A DNA stretch of 64,000 nt from Eutreptiella sp. 'Long Island Sound 2002' (taxonomy: Eukaryota; Euglenozoa; Euglenophyceae; Eutreptiales; Eutreptiaceae), in NCBI GenBank assembly GCA_964036045.1, contig OZ038398.1, positions 25,674,109 through 25,738,108 of the forward strand, written 5' to 3'. The translations under genes were made by a program, and so were the position numbers. Shown here piece by piece: positions 1 to 11,600 of the stretch (its first letter is position 1; every line of letters starts with the position of its first letter). Below the pieces are notes generated by a model. It did no database searches and was not told the DNA's origin. It worked only from the letters and a program-made list of their open reading frames with translations.

Positions 1-1149
1 GGGGAGTGAGTTAGTTTTTGGCCCTTAGAAAAATGGGCGTTTTGTATGCCCTTAGCACACTTGGGCACCCCTCCCCTCTAGTAGGTAGGGCTTTTGCCGT
101 CTTCCCCAAATGATAGGCGCCAGCACAGAAATTGGGCGCCATAGGAGTGGTAATAGTACCTGATTAGGACCTTGGGTCCGAGTTCAGCGAAGCCCACTTT
201 GCGGGAGCCACGCCCGGGAGTGAAGTGTGACACATACAGACCTACGTAGCACACTTAGGGGTACGGTAACACTGCCAAGTAGGGTAGAACCCGATGGGTC
301 CGGACCAGTTAGGGGTCCTAACTGTGGGCACGCTTGTCTCCAAGGAGGGTGGACACACCCTGCTTTACAACACCTTGCTTGTCATTCCTCCCTGGAGTAG
401 AAAGCCACCGCTCTTCGTTTGCTCCCCAAGGTCATTACATTAGGACATATCCCATGCAACACGTTGTCAACAAGGCACACACTCGCTGGGTGGCTGCAAA
501 CCTGATAAGCGGCCATCTAGTTCACGCTCGTAACCACAGGCATGGGACTGCAAGGCACAGCCAGGGCAGGAGCAGGGCTCCGCAAGCAGCGGATGTGTAG
601 GTGTCTGGAGTGCCGAACCCGATTGAGGGTGGGAGTTGGTACATTCACCGTAGCTGGAGCTCTCCAGGAGTCCGGAGCCTGTCCTGGCACACACTGAGTA
701 GGCCTAGCTATCTACACAAGAGTACTCACCACCCCTGGGAGGTTAGAAAACAGTAAATAGATAGGCACAAGGAGATTAGTTTTTCTTCTTCCGCTAGGAC
801 AGAGTCTGAGCATGGGTTAGTAACTGTCCCTCTTTGTTCTCAACGAGGTAGGAACGAAAGATGCGGTTGATACTCCCATCTGGCTGTAGAAAGGCGGACA
901 TGGGCTCCTAGGTCGCCTCAGATAGCCCAGATCCGTGCCACAGGGTAAGGAATTTCCAGCCCTGTTTATACTCGTGGCGGGCAATACCTGCAACCACGTA
1001 GTAGCCATCGACTGCCATGTCATTGGCAGTCATTTCTTCGAGTTCGTCTGCCTCCTCAGGGCTCTTAGGCGGCTCAAGTTGCATGGTCAAAAATGTATGG
1101 CAAGTATGGCGAAATAAATATTTCTACAAAAATGCCGTGTCCCATGGGC
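1..1149. other. No gene identified
   Basis: Only short overlapping frames are open here on both strands, and none shows a recognisable domain. No repeat shared with the rest of the window was noticed. Confidence 0.5.
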
Positions 1150-1180
1150 GACATGGGGAAAAGTATTGTTTTGCAACTAT

Positions 1181-1490
1181 TCTTTGCGCGAGGCCTCGCG
1201 CAAAGACCTTCATTTGTGTCGGATTAATGTACTACAGCACAACGCATTAGGCAGGGTGTCTAGAAATAGAAACCTGTCGTATTTATACCCGTAATTTTGT
1301 ACCATTATCAGGATGGAGTGATAGAGATGGATCTATCAACGAATAAAGTTCAAAAGTTGCGTACCCAGGAAACCTGAAAAGTATAAATGTTCCGGAACAA
1401 ACTGTAGTTTCAAGCGCGAGGCGTCGCGCATGGAACGGCGCATGAGAAACATTAAAGTTTCGGTCATCATTGCGCGAGGCCTCGCGCAAT
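1181..1490. repeat. Cluster of three CGCGAGGCCTCGCG palindromes
   Basis: Palindromes lie at 1185-1202 (symmetry extends to 1181-1206), 1414-1429 (one mismatch) and 1471-1488 (extends to 1469-1490). The same three, in the same order and spacing, occur at 42489-42514, 42722-42737 and 42779-42796. They sit upstream of the coding part of the element and could be introns of an untranslated leader or structural motifs. Confidence 0.75.
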
Positions 1491-1703
1491 GGATCTGATA
1501 AGTGCTCATAGAAACCAAAAATGGAACAGATCCACCAACTACACAGCATGTGCATTCCCTTGATGCGGCGCTGCTGCATGGGTGTCCACACAGGACCCGC
1601 CGGCATCTCAAGTTTTCATACTGTGGTCACCGCTGGCTTCACTGCCCAACAGCGATGGTAGGTAGGGTTGGTGCGCTGCACTTTCTCCATTTCTGTTCTT
1701 TAG

Positions 1704-2987
1704 CCAAGGACATGCGCACCCGCAAAGAGGTTGCTGCACTTGGAAGGCTTGCCCCGAAGATGACTCTTGGTACATGGGGCTATTGGCGTGAGTCTGAAGG
1801 CAAAGGTCGCGGTCCATGGCCTGCATGGAAATCCATGATTCGCGCACCACTGTGGCAGGTGGCAGAGAAAGGCAAACCCGCCTCCCTGAAAATCCTCAAC
1901 GTCCAAAAACTCCTGGGTCAAGAGCCTACCAAGAGCCGTGTGGTCCCCCCAGCTGCTGGCTTTACTGGTGGCTTCAAGACAGTGGAACAGCAGGATCCAT
2001 TACTGGCAAGTCAAGCTATCACAATTAAGGCGACCCGAATTGCAGCTCTGGCCCACGATCCCCCGAGGCGGTTTATTGAGATTGACAAGAACCTAATTGT
2101 CATCAACGGCGACATATTTGAACATCTTGCTCCTGAGATGATGTGCCCAGCCTGGCTGTATAAAGAGATGGCGCGTGCGGATACCCTTATCTGTGGCTCT
2201 CAAACTGTTGTTGACAACATGTTCGACGTGCTGGAAACGGAATCAGAGAGATGTCTCAACGATGATTTCAACGCGCCGCGCACGGCTAGCATGTTGCGTG
2301 TTCCCATCTTCAGTTGGCCAGTCAAACCGAAGCCTGCAGGGGATCCTACAACGTTCGACGTTTGCTGGATGCTGATTTCGTCACCGGATAGCTGGACGAG
2401 AAAGGTATAATTCCCTCATTACATCCGCTCTTTGCGCGAGGCCTCGCGCAATAACTTCTCCCTCTTTGCAGATTCCGAATTATCTGACGTTTGGACCTAC
2501 TCAAGTAGCGGAGATGGATCCTGCTGAATTTGGCGGTCACCTTCCGATAACGACGGTTGTGTGGTACTTCGACACTCACCTCCATTACCTGAAGCAGGAT
2601 AAGAGCTTCAAGCCTGCGTTTGTGTTCATTGATCATCAGCCGAACCTGGTTTGCAAGATCGCTGGCATCGAGCCGGATTCTCGCATGTACCTTCTTGGTG
2701 TCACCACCGACAATCTCTCCAATTGGGTCAACAGAGTGCAGACTCAGTTGAACCACGTCCTGACACAGGGGTCGATATTCGACGCGTCTGGTGATTGGGA
2801 CCAGCAGGCCAACTGGGCAAACCCTGGTATTCCCCTTTGGGTTCGCGATGAGAAGTTGGGTTCTGAGGCGTTGTCGCTGAAGGAGGAAGAGACTGTTGAG
2901 AAAAGCCAAGCTGCAGAGGCACTGGCTCCTGCAAAGCGGAAGTCTACTGGTGGGGAACCAGCTCCCAAGAAGAGGTTTGAGGTTTGA
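1704..2987 (+). pseudogene. 3' part of an element-encoded gene of unknown function (copy 1), two exons
   Basis: Exon 1704-2404 is followed by a 67-nt GT-AG intron (2405-2471) and exon 2472-2987. The start at 1704 is a splice acceptor (ctgttctttag) shared with copy 2 at 47329. The protein matches the product at 47330-48600 almost residue for residue, beginning around KDMRTRKEVAALGR and continuing through FSWPVKPK and GDWDQQANWAN. The 5' exons are missing, and the lysine-rich tail is cut off at about 2970 and replaced by unrelated GC-rich DNA, so this is a truncated copy. No known domain was recognised. Unlike copy 2 it has no internal stop near codon IEPDSRMYL. Confidence 0.6.
2405..2471 (+). 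other. 67-nt GT-AG intron with an 18-bp palindromic core
   Basis: The donor gtataatt and acceptor ctttgcag flank a perfect 18-bp palindrome, TGCGCGAGGCCTCGCGCA, at 2433-2450. Removing the intron joins the same reading frame that copy 2 uses at 48031-48097. The palindrome recurs in other introns and in non-coding parts of the same element, which resembles introner-type introns. Confidence 0.7.
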
Positions 2988-2989
2988 GG

Positions 2990-4615
2990 TTTGATTTTGC
3001 GGGTACTAGACGCCTTTCGGCCCCGGGGGGCCACCTGGTCGGGCCAGGTGGTATCCTCCCCACCGGGTCCTAGTGGGGGGCCCTCCAAGACGCACCTCCT
3101 GCCTGGTGGCGGAGTCCCCCGGGTTCACAGGGCTCGGAGCCCCCTCCCTCCCCGGCTTCCCCGTTTCGCCACTCCCCGGTCAGTGCATCAATTCGCAGCC
3201 GTGGCTGCGGGCGCTTACCCACCGCCTCGCCCCCCTAATGCGTGGTCGCCCAGGGCGCCGGCGCCGCCGGGCCCGTGCTACTGGCTTGTCGCCAGTGGGA
3301 CCCCCTTGGGCTGGCGCGGAGGCTGCCTAGCTTAGGGGTTGGGGCGTGGCGCAGTGCGCCACTACTGCCTTGGCGGGTGCAGTGCCCCGTCCATGTGTGC
3401 GCGGCGCTCGCGGCCGGTTCGGGGGGTTCGGGCCGGTACCTGGTGTTGTGTCTCTCCCGTTTCCCCCTTCCTGCCCCGCGTGTCCCGCACTGCGTGTGGC
3501 GGGCCGTCCCGTCCAGGTTTCCCTTACCCTCGCTCGCTGGTACGCCATTCCACGCGGTCTGTGCGTTCCGCGAGCTCGGTCTGGTTGCCCTTCTGGTAGT
3601 CTTCGCGTGTCCTTTGCGTGTGTGTGCGCTCGCGCTCTCGCGGCGTCCGCCCGCCCCCCCTGGGTGGTGTGGCGTGCGCACCTCGCACGGTCCCGGCACT
3701 GGGCGCTGGTAGGGCCGTTCCACATGGTCCGTGCCCCTCCGCGTGTCCTGCCCCGGTCCCTTGCTCCGTCTGGCATGCTTGGGGGGGGGCGGCCCGGTCC
3801 CGGTTCCCTCCTACTTGGCTTGGGGCTGTGGGGGTGGCAAAAGGGCGTCCCTGGGGGGGGTGCCTTCCACTGTTGCGAGGGGCGTCTGGGGTCAGGCGCT
3901 CCCCCTCCCCAAACTGCCCGCCCACTGGGCGAGCTGTTGGGGTCCGCTACGCACGTGCTGTGGGCGCAGGCCTGTGGGTGTGGGGGCCAAACACTGTCTC
4001 CTTGGCCTGCATGCCCTGTGGGGGCTGGGTGCCGCGGGGGTGGTGGGGGGCCGTCCTCTACCTGGCTTGGGGCTGTGCGCCCCCCGTGGGGCGGGTCTGT
4101 GGCGTTCGTGTGCCGGGGGGCGGGGTGGGGTGGGGGGGGGGGGGGCGTGCGCCGTGCCCCCCGTTTGTGCGGCCGGGGGGGGCCTGTACGGCGGGGGGTC
4201 GCTCTGCCTCGTTCCGTCCCTCTGCCTTCCCTGGGCAGGCAACAAAGCGGGTGTCACTGGCGTCGTTCTGGTCATGGGAGGCGTGGCCCCCCATACCACT
4301 CCGGTTCGTGCTCGCCCGCCTTCACTGGGCGCGATCTGTGCGGCGTCCTGGCGTGTTGGCGCGGGCTCGCTTGTTCCCCGCTGTTCCTGTGGGCGGGGGG
4401 GCGGGCCGTGCTCCGGCTCCTCTCTCAGGCGGGGGGAGGGGGGACCATCCCCCCTGCCTCGGGGGGTGGGGGCCGGGGCCCCCGTGGCTTGCGGGCCGGT
4501 GGGGGGGGTGGGGGGGGGGGGTCGCGGCGCGGCCTCCCTGCTCCCCCTCTGGGTGGCGGCCCGCGGTTCCCTACCCTGGCCCCCCTCTGTCATATGCTTG
4601 TGCTTGGGTGCATAT
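2990..4615. other. GC-rich low-complexity block without a supported gene
   Basis: The block is dominated by runs of G and C (for example around 4130 and 4500) and stays open in several overlapping frames on both strands. That is expected from stop-poor GC-rich DNA. The translations are Gly/Pro/Arg/Ala-rich without conserved motifs. The block starts abruptly where the copy 1 gene is truncated. Confidence 0.6.
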
Positions 4616-5495
4616 AGAAAACCCATTTTCCTTGTCTTGCACTTAAAAATCAAATTGTTTCCAATGTTCTCCATTACAATTGATCTTGTTGGCAAGTACA
4701 GGACACAGGCAACAGCAAGAAGACGAAGAACTTGACGAATATCAAGCTGGACCAACTGGCTGGTCCAGTAATACGGGTTCACATGCCTAAATAACAGGAA
4801 AATTAATGTAGCATTAAAATCTCATTAAAAAGGCAATAAAACCTATATTTTAACAACTTTCTGAGTAGTCTATCTTGTCACAGGCCTCGTCAATATCACG
4901 TATATGCCGTCGGCGACAGCAGGCGCCGACAATCGCGACAGGCCTTCTGAAGCTTCTAAATTGCTTCAAAATAGCTTCTAATACATTAGAACCTTCTAAA
5001 ATGGCATAAAACATAATGAATAAAATGGCATAAAAAGGCTAAGGAGGGGAGGAGGGAGGAGGGGAAGCAGGACAGGGGGGGGGGGGGAGTGCTGGGGGCC
5101 CGGTGGCAGAACTTTCGTTACCCCGCTGCGCTATACTAACTGCAGTCCCAGGAGTTGATGACTATGGCTGTTAGACACTGCAGCAATGTACAGGGAGGTG
5201 GGTGGCACTTTGCAGTGCAGAAGAAATGAGCAGAAAAAACCTGGCTGGATCACTCTGCGTCTGAAAAGAGGTCCCCACTCAGCAACCACGACACACTGCT
5301 TGTGTGGACAGGCAAACAGTGGGGATCGCTGTCATTCTTCTTCCATGTACTGACCACACACAATCTGCGTTGCAAAGCTCCCAGAAGTTGATCACTATGG
5401 CTGTCAAATGCTGCAGCAAAGCAGGGGCAGCTGGGTGGCACAATGCACTCCAGAAGAAATGAGCAGAAACAACCTGGCTGGATGTAGTCCCTTCC
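4616..5495. other. No gene identified; A/T-rich then G-tract DNA
   Basis: An A/T-rich stretch (4616-5035) is followed by a purine-rich run with a G tract near 5075. No open frame with recognisable similarity is visible. Confidence 0.5.
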
Positions 5496-6689
5496 TCAAA
5501 CCCTCCCTTCCGCACAGTCATCCTGGACCGGTGGACAGTCCCCAAAACCAATGGGGTCACGCCCAAACACCAGTCTGTGAGGGCTGTAGGGACTGTGAAT
5601 GCCAGGCAGGTCATTCACTGCCCACACTGCCAGCGGTAGGGCATTCACCCACAGCGCCTTTCGCTGCTCCAAATACAGGCGGAGCGAATTTACTACCGCC
5701 TTGACTGCATTTTCGGCCCTCCCATTACTCGAAGGCCTATACATAACACCCCTGTGGGTCTCAATCCCCATTTTCTCACACAAACTGTGAAAGAAATCAC
5801 TGGTAATGACATTGTCATTGTCACTCATGATTTCTTTCGGCACGCCAGTGAAGAACAAGCAGCGTTGCAAAAACAAATCTGCCGCTGCTTTGGCATCCAG
5901 GCCCTGGACCCTGCATGGCACCGCAGTCAAATAACCTGTCAGCCTGTCTACAATTACCATACACTGGTCATACACCTGTCCGGCCGAAGTAATCTCCGGC
6001 AGTGATACAAAATCAATGGCCAGCGATGCAAAGGGATACTGGGGGACAGGGAAAAAACGACATTCATCAAAGCGTGCAGGGCCTGTTTTACACGTTTGAC
6101 AAACAGGACATCGTTTAACCAATTCAGTGACCTTTTTCTTCAAAACACTCGGCCGGAAGGTGAAATAAAATTTTCTGCGGACCCACTCTATCAGTTTGTC
6201 CCTACCTGGATGGACATACTGATGCATGGCAGTCAGAACCTTATCCGTTAATGAAAACGGAACCACGATTTTGCCATGGTGTCGCAGCTTCCCCTGAAAA
6301 AGCGAAAAACCTTCAACGGCCTGACCCTGTGACAATTTGTCAAAAATGGTGGAAAAATTGCGGTCACTCTGGTATTCATTGTCCCACTTGCCAAACAAAC
6401 ATTTAGTGAGTGGCTCCTGCGTCAGCGCTGCAAGCTGAAACGGGTCCAGCCCACTCTCAGCACAACATAAATTATGGATGATGCGCTCAACGCGCTTCTC
6501 GTGATTCACAGAATCCCCACTGGAGCTCTGCAGGGGTGATTGACTGTCACTGAACAACGACCGCAAGCGGGTATCCATCTGATGTCTCATTGTAGCTTCC
6601 GTGAGCTCTGTCGAGACGTCCTGATCCTGAACCTGAGGCACCACCTGTTCACTGCGTACCTGACGCAATAACCTCGCACTGTCCTGCAA
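5496..6689 (-). pseudogene. Ty3/gypsy-type integrase region of a retroelement polyprotein
   Basis: The open frame contains an HHCC zinc-binding region (HQYVH followed by CPVCQTC) and the three acidic integrase core residues in their usual contexts: AIDFVS, MSDND and NGRAE. It would catalyse insertion of element cDNA into the host genome. It lies downstream of the reverse transcriptase and RNase H pieces on the same strand, which is the Ty3/gypsy order RT-RH-INT. It is not an intact polyprotein: the RNase H just upstream is interrupted by an inverted segment, so this is a fragment of a broken element. No protease or gag region and no LTRs were identified. Confidence 0.8.
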
Positions 6690-6714
6690 AAGACGTTCCC
6701 TTCGATTTGTGATA

Positions 6715-7123
6715 CCATCGTACGCTGGAGAAGTGGTACCACGACGATTTGTTGACGGTCAGTGGTCCACTTGGCCGTCGCGGTCGTTGGCATGAATTTC
6801 TATCGAGATATCCCCTAGTGGAGGTGAGGTACACTCCGGGTGCGGGGCACATTGTTCCTGACGTGCTCTCCCGTTGGGCGTATCCTGCCAACACTGCGGC
6901 CCCTGATAGTAGCATACATGAGTCAGAAAATGATGCGGCTGCATGGGAAAGGACTGAGGTGGAGGTCAGGGAGCAGGAAAATCAGGCCTTGCGTGAGCAT
7001 CCACTTTTCGCTGATTGTGTGCAAGAGTTGGAGCGGGGCTCCAAATCACTACACCTCCTCTCACAGAATGACGGACGTCAGAGTGGGTTATCTTTCTACC
7101 TCAGTTCCCATCCCTATCCATGA
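6715..7123 (+). pseudogene. Inverted fragment: end of Ty3/gypsy RNase H
   Basis: On the plus strand this stretch encodes a typical RNase H end of a Ty3/gypsy polyprotein, with the motif RYTPGAGHIVPDVLSRW and an acidic linker after it. Its neighbours on both sides (integrase 5496-6689 and the RNase H start 7088-7567) lie on the minus strand. The missing second half of the RNase H has therefore been flipped in place, with breakpoints near 6700 and 7110. Confidence 0.7.
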
Positions 7124-7567
7124 CTGATGCTTATGCCATGGGGAGATGATGCCATACATCTCCTTTTCTCGCGTACTCCAACCCCTTTGTCCCCGCGCGG
7201 TACCATCACCTTGATCCCCTGCCAACTTTCTGGAATAGAATTCTACGGGCCTGAGCTGATTTTTGGAGTCATACTGCTCCAACACTGCTCCTACCGCATA
7301 GTCACTCGCATCAACCCTTATAATAAATTTTTTGTTGACATCCGCAATATCTAGGATCACATCCTCACTCATGCCACGTTTGATTTGGGAGAAAGCACGC
7401 TTCATCTCCCTTGTCCAAACAATCTTATGTCGCTGTGAGAAGCGTCCCTTATCCTTTGCGGTCGGTTCTGGTAATTTCCGCAGGGCCTCAGACAAAATCC
7501 CGGCATATTTTGCGTAATTACGCATATAAATTGCGTACCATTGGGTTAAACCCAAAAAACTTTTCAA
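7088..7567 (-). pseudogene. Ty3/gypsy RNase H, first half
   Basis: The frame shows the RT thumb/RNase H transition and the RNase H opening motif FIIRVDASDYAVGAVLEQ, followed by VEFYSRKL. It then runs into unrelated sequence where the inverted segment begins. It belongs with the RT pieces immediately upstream on the minus strand. The frame is separated from RT 7598-7942 by a short gap with a frame change, so the polyprotein is no longer continuous. Confidence 0.75.
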
Positions 7568-7597
7568 GTGTTTGGGAGTCCGTATGTCCTCCCATCG

Positions 7598-7942
7598 CTA
7601 TTTCTCAATAGCTGCCCGTTTTTCAGGGCTGGACATTCTCTGTCCATTACACAAAATATGCCCGCAGAATTTGACCTTTCGGACAAGAAGGTGCATCTTG
7701 GTCTTCTTCACTGTCAGTTTGTATTTTCTAAACAGTGTGAATGCCTCCCGTAACTGTATATCATGTTGTTTATATACTGTATCATCCACTTGTCCTGTAT
7801 CAATATTTGGGGGTGTGCCCTTTAAAACATCATCAATGTAGGGCTTCAGTTTAATGGAATCCAAACAATAGGAAACCATTCTCTGATATTGGGAGGGGGA
7901 AGTTTTTAAGCCCATTGGCAAAACCTGCCATTCAAACTTCAT
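7598..7942 (-). pseudogene. Ty3/gypsy reverse transcriptase, C-terminal part with YIDD
   Basis: The frame carries the RT palm motifs of Ty3/gypsy elements: LPMGLKTSPSQYQ followed by the catalytic PYIDDVL, then the HILCNG region. The N-terminal part of the same domain is at 8136-8942, separated by a 187-bp tandem duplication that breaks the reading frame. Confidence 0.8.
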
Positions 7943-8234
7943 TCAAATTCAGGGTGTTTGAATGAAACTTGTCAGATGCCTACTGTCTGGCGACAGTGGC
8001 ATCTGGTGGAACCCATCTTCTAAATCGAAAATGGAATGGAATGGAATCCAAACAATAGGAAACCATTCTCTGATATTGGGAGGGGGAAGTTTTTAAGCCC
8101 ATTGGCAAAACCTGCCATTCAAACTTCATTCAAATTCAGGGTGTTTGAATGAAACTTGGCAGATGCCTACTGTCTGGCGACAGTGGCATCTGGTGGAACC
8201 CATCTTCTAAATCGAAAATGCTCCACAGGGCATT
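7861..8234. repeat. 187-bp tandem duplication inside the reverse transcriptase
   Basis: Sequence beginning ccaaacaataggaaacc at 7861 recurs at 8048 with a shift of exactly 187 bp and near identity. It duplicates the junction between the two RT halves and disrupts the frame. It occurs only in the first of the three larger repeat units. Confidence 0.8.
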
Positions 8235-8942
8235 CTTCCCCTCCTCCACTATGCGATCCTCTATTATTGGGATCGGATATGTAATATTTTCTATGTTGTC
8301 ATTCAGGTGCCTGTAATCTATCACGAGCCTCCATTTTCCCCCCGGCTTAGGAACCACAAAGGCTCTGGCAATCCACAGAGGATTACCTTCCGCTTCTTTG
8401 ATCATCCCCCGATCAGAAAATTTATCAAGCAGTGCCTTAAAGGCAGCTGCTCGTACCCCCAGGCACCGGAATGGCTGCACTGACTTGGGCTCAGCACCCT
8501 GTTTCAGTGTTATAGTGGCCTCCGTATAAGGACCACGTATCTTATTTTCGATATCCTCAGGAGTAAGGGACTTGAATTTCAGGACGTCCTCAAACTCCTT
8601 TTCCAAAGCCTCCCTGTAACCTGAACAATTGGGATCAGTCATGTCCGCCTCAATCACAGAGCGAATAGACCGTCCATTGATGCCGGTTCGCAACTGCCCT
8701 GGTGGCGTATCCTGCAGGATCACTGACCTAACCTTTCGGCATTTTTTTGTACGCCCTGGCGACCCTGTCTCAGGGCCTTCATCAGAACTGGACACAGCAT
8801 CAGTATTGAACTGGGACAGGCGATCACGCTCTGTCCTGGTAAGCAGTCTGCGCCGCATCCTGCGGGGTAGGTGTCTCAAATCAGAACATGAGGCTGCAGC
8901 CTCCTGACACTGTTGTAGACCAGCTAGAAGAGGAGTCATCAT
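8136..8942 (-). pseudogene. Ty3/gypsy reverse transcriptase, N-terminal part (repeat unit 1)
   Basis: The 268-residue frame has the RT fingers/palm signature PKPGGKWRLVIDYRHLN and the motif FDLEDGFHQMPLSPDS. It is duplicated almost perfectly at 9613-10419 and in truncated form at 11090-11342, each time exactly 1,477 bp further on. It lacks the catalytic YIDD half, which lies in the neighbouring fragment at 7598-7942. Confidence 0.8.
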
Positions 8943-9612
8943 CCTTTGCAGAGGGAGCTGTAGGGAAGGAAATCATATTAAGGAGCAATAGTCCATGGGG
9001 CTTCTACCCATTCCAGCCCCCAGACTCACCCAAGGGGCAAGTCGCGCGGGTTTCTGGAGAGCTGCCGCCCTGTATGACAAGAGGCTCCCCCCTCCGTCCT
9101 TTAGGTTGCCTCACGTGAGGCCCGCCCATGCTTCATGGCATCCTTTGCAGAGGGAGCTGTAAAATGCGGCTTCAAAGATAATTGCTTCATCATGTCTGGG
9201 GAAGAGCCGCAAGGGAACGAAGGACTGGGGAACTGAGCGCCTAGGACTATAAACGAAGAAAAAGTTGGGATACACATTGGACACACACTTCCAAAGCCTG
9301 GGATACAGTGAGATACAATAATTACAAGTTTTGGGATACACTCTATCTCCAGGACTGCCTCACACCCAGGTGGGACCTGGGTGGAGCCTGCAGGAAACTG
9401 TCGCTGAGTGGTGACAACTAAAAGGGCACCAGATGCCTGGCACAGCCATCATGTTGACCACATCAAATATTTGGGGGTGTGCCCTTTAAAACATCATCAA
9501 TGTAGGGCTTCAGTTTAATGGAATCCAAACAATAGGAAACCATTCTTTGATATTGGGAGGGGGAAGTTTTTAAGCCCATTGGCAAAACCTGCCATTCAAA
9601 CTTCATTCAAAT

Positions 9613-10419
9613 TCAGGTTGTTTGAATGAAACTTGGCAGATGCCTACTGTCTGGCGACAGTGGCATCTGGTGGAACCCATCTTCTAAATCGAAAATGCTC
9701 CACAGGGCATTCTTCCCCTCCTCCACTATGCGATCCTCTATTATTGGGATCGGATATGTAATATTTTCTATGTTGTCATTCAGGTGCCTGTAATCTATTA
9801 CGAGCCTCCATTTTCCCCCCGGCTTAGGAACCACAAAGGCTCTGGCAATCCACAGAGGATTACCTTCCGCTTCTTTGATCATCCCCCGATCAGAAAATTT
9901 ATCAAGCAGTGCCTTAAAGGCAGCTGCTCGTACCCCCAGGCACCGGAATGGCTGCACTGACTTGGGCTCAGCACCCTGTTTCAGTGTTATAGTGGCCTCC
10001 GTATAAGGACCACGTATCTTATTTTCGATATTCTCAGGAGTAAGGGACTTGAATTTCAGGACGTCCTCAAACTCCTTTTCCAAAGCCTCCCTGTAACCTG
10101 AACAATTGGGATCAGTCATGTCCGCCTCAATCACAGAGCGAATAGACCGTCCATTGATGCCGGTTCGCAACTGCCCTGGTGGCGTATCCTGCAGGATCAC
10201 TGACCTAACCTTTCGGCATTTTTTTGTACGCCCTGGCGAACCTGTCTCAGGGCCTTCATCAGAACTGGACACAGCATCAGTATTAAACTGGGACAGGCGA
10301 TCACGCTCTGTCCTGGTAAGCAGTCTGCGCCGCATCCTGCGGGGTAGGTGTCTCAAATCAGAACATGAGGCTGCAGCCTCCTGACACTGTTGTAGACCAG
10401 CTAGAAGAGGAGTCATCAT
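9613..10419 (-). pseudogene. Ty3/gypsy reverse transcriptase, N-terminal part (repeat unit 2)
   Basis: A near-identical copy of 8136-8942, offset by 1,477 bp. It differs by only a few substitutions (for example Asp to Asn after SLTPE). The same flanking non-RT sequence is carried along, so the whole block was amplified rather than the gene. Confidence 0.8.
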
Positions 10420-11089
10420 CCTTTGCAGAGGGAGCTGTAGGGAAGGAAATCATATTAAGGAGCAATAGTCCATGGGGCTTCTACCCATTCCAGCCCCCAG
10501 ACTCACCCAAGGGGCAAGTCGCGCGGGTTTCTGGAGAGCTGCCGCCCTGTATGACAAGAGGCTCCCCCCTCCGTCCTTTAGGTTGCCTCACGTGAGGCCC
10601 GCCCATGCTTCATGGCATCCTTTGCAGAGGGAGCTGTAAGATGCGGCTTCAAAGATAATTGCTTCATCATGTCTGGGGAAGAGCCGCAAGGGAACGAAGG
10701 ACTGGGGAACTGAGCGCCTAGGACTATAAACGAAGAAAAATTTGGGATACACATTGGACACACACTTCCAAAGCCTGGGATACAGTGGGATACAATAATT
10801 ACAAGTTTTGGGATACACTCTATCTCCAGGACTGCCTCACACCCAGGTGGGACCTGGGTGGAGCCTGCAGGAAACTGTCGCTGAGTGCTGACAACTAAAA
10901 GGGCACCAGATGCCTGGCACAGCCATCATGTTGACCACATCAAATATTTGGGGGTGTGCCCTTTAAAACATCATCAATGTAGGGCTTCAGTTTAATGGAA
11001 TCCAAACAATAGGAAACCATTCTCTGATATTGGGAGGGGGAAGTTTTTAAGCCCATTGGCAAAACCTGCCATTCAAACTTCATTCAAAT

Positions 11090-11342
11090 TCAGGGTGTTT
11101 GAATGAAACTTGGCAGATGCCTACTGTCTGGCGACAGTGGCATCTGGTGGAACCCATCTTCTAAATCGAAAATGCTCCACAGGGCATTCTTCCCCTCCTC
11201 CACTATGCGATCCTCTATTATTGGGATCGGATATGTAATATTTTCTATGTTGTCATTCAGGTGCCTGTAATCTATCACGAGCCTCCATTTTCCCCCCGGC
11301 TTAGGAACCACAAAGGCTCTGGCAATCCACAGAGGATTACCT
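11090..11342 (-). pseudogene. Ty3/gypsy reverse transcriptase fragment (repeat unit 3, truncated)
   Basis: The third copy retains only about 73 codons around PKPGGKWRLVIDYRHLN and FDLEDGFHQMPLSPDS. It stops at about 11342, where it is fused to a second copy of a segment (ctccaggactgcctcaca) also present at 9349 and 10826. Confidence 0.8.
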
Positions 11343-11344
11343 TT

Positions 11345-11600
11345 TCTATCTCCAGGACTGCCTCACACCCAGGTGGGACCTGGGTGGAGCCTGCAGGAAA
11401 CTGTCGCTGAGTGGTGACAACTAAAAGGGCACCAGATGCCTGGCACAGCCATCATGTTGACCACATCAAACAGACCTTTGGCCAAGCGGGTGTTGAATGA
11501 GCTCTCACGGTTGTGCCAAGGGGGTCCCATGAGGTTCACAGGAACTGACGCAGGGTGACTCAGACTGACCCAGGCTGACCCAAGATGGCCCATGGTACCT
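11345..11600. repeat. Dispersed repeat segments bordering the tandem array
   Basis: 11345-11465 repeats the stretch at 9349-9465 and 10826-10942. 11463-11590 (around gagctctcacggttgtgcca) recurs at 13388-13520 with moderate divergence. Both are followed by short gactcagg repeats. Confidence 0.65.

Larger units (their letters stand above)
1150..2987 (+). mobile_element. Internally deleted copy (copy 1) of an unknown multi-copy element
   Basis: Bases about 1150-1655 match 42460-42962 closely, including three copies of the GCGCGAGGCCTCGCGC-type palindrome. Right after the shared stretch ending in cccaacagcgat, copy 1 jumps to sequence equivalent to about 47300 (intron end and the following exon). 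Compared with copy 2 it therefore lacks about 4.3 kb. Homology ends near 2970, where a GC-rich block starts. The two dispersed copies and the internal deletion suggest a mobile element with non-autonomous derivatives. The family is not recognised and no terminal repeats were identified. Confidence 0.6.
7802..11342. repeat. Tandem amplification, 1,477-bp unit, about 2.3 copies
   Basis: The junction sequence aatatttgggggtgtgcc occurs at 7802, 9466 and 10943. The last two are 1,477 bp apart, and the first spacing is 1,664, which equals 1,477 plus the internal 187-bp duplication. Each unit contains the RT N-terminal region plus about 570 bp of other DNA. High identity between units implies recent amplification or an assembly artefact. 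Confidence 0.85.

Noticed and set aside
3242-4782. Several long overlapping frames (up to 423 residues) on both strands
   Set aside because: GC-rich, stop-poor DNA with Gly/Pro/Arg/Ala-rich translations in all frames and no conserved motif; best explained by composition.
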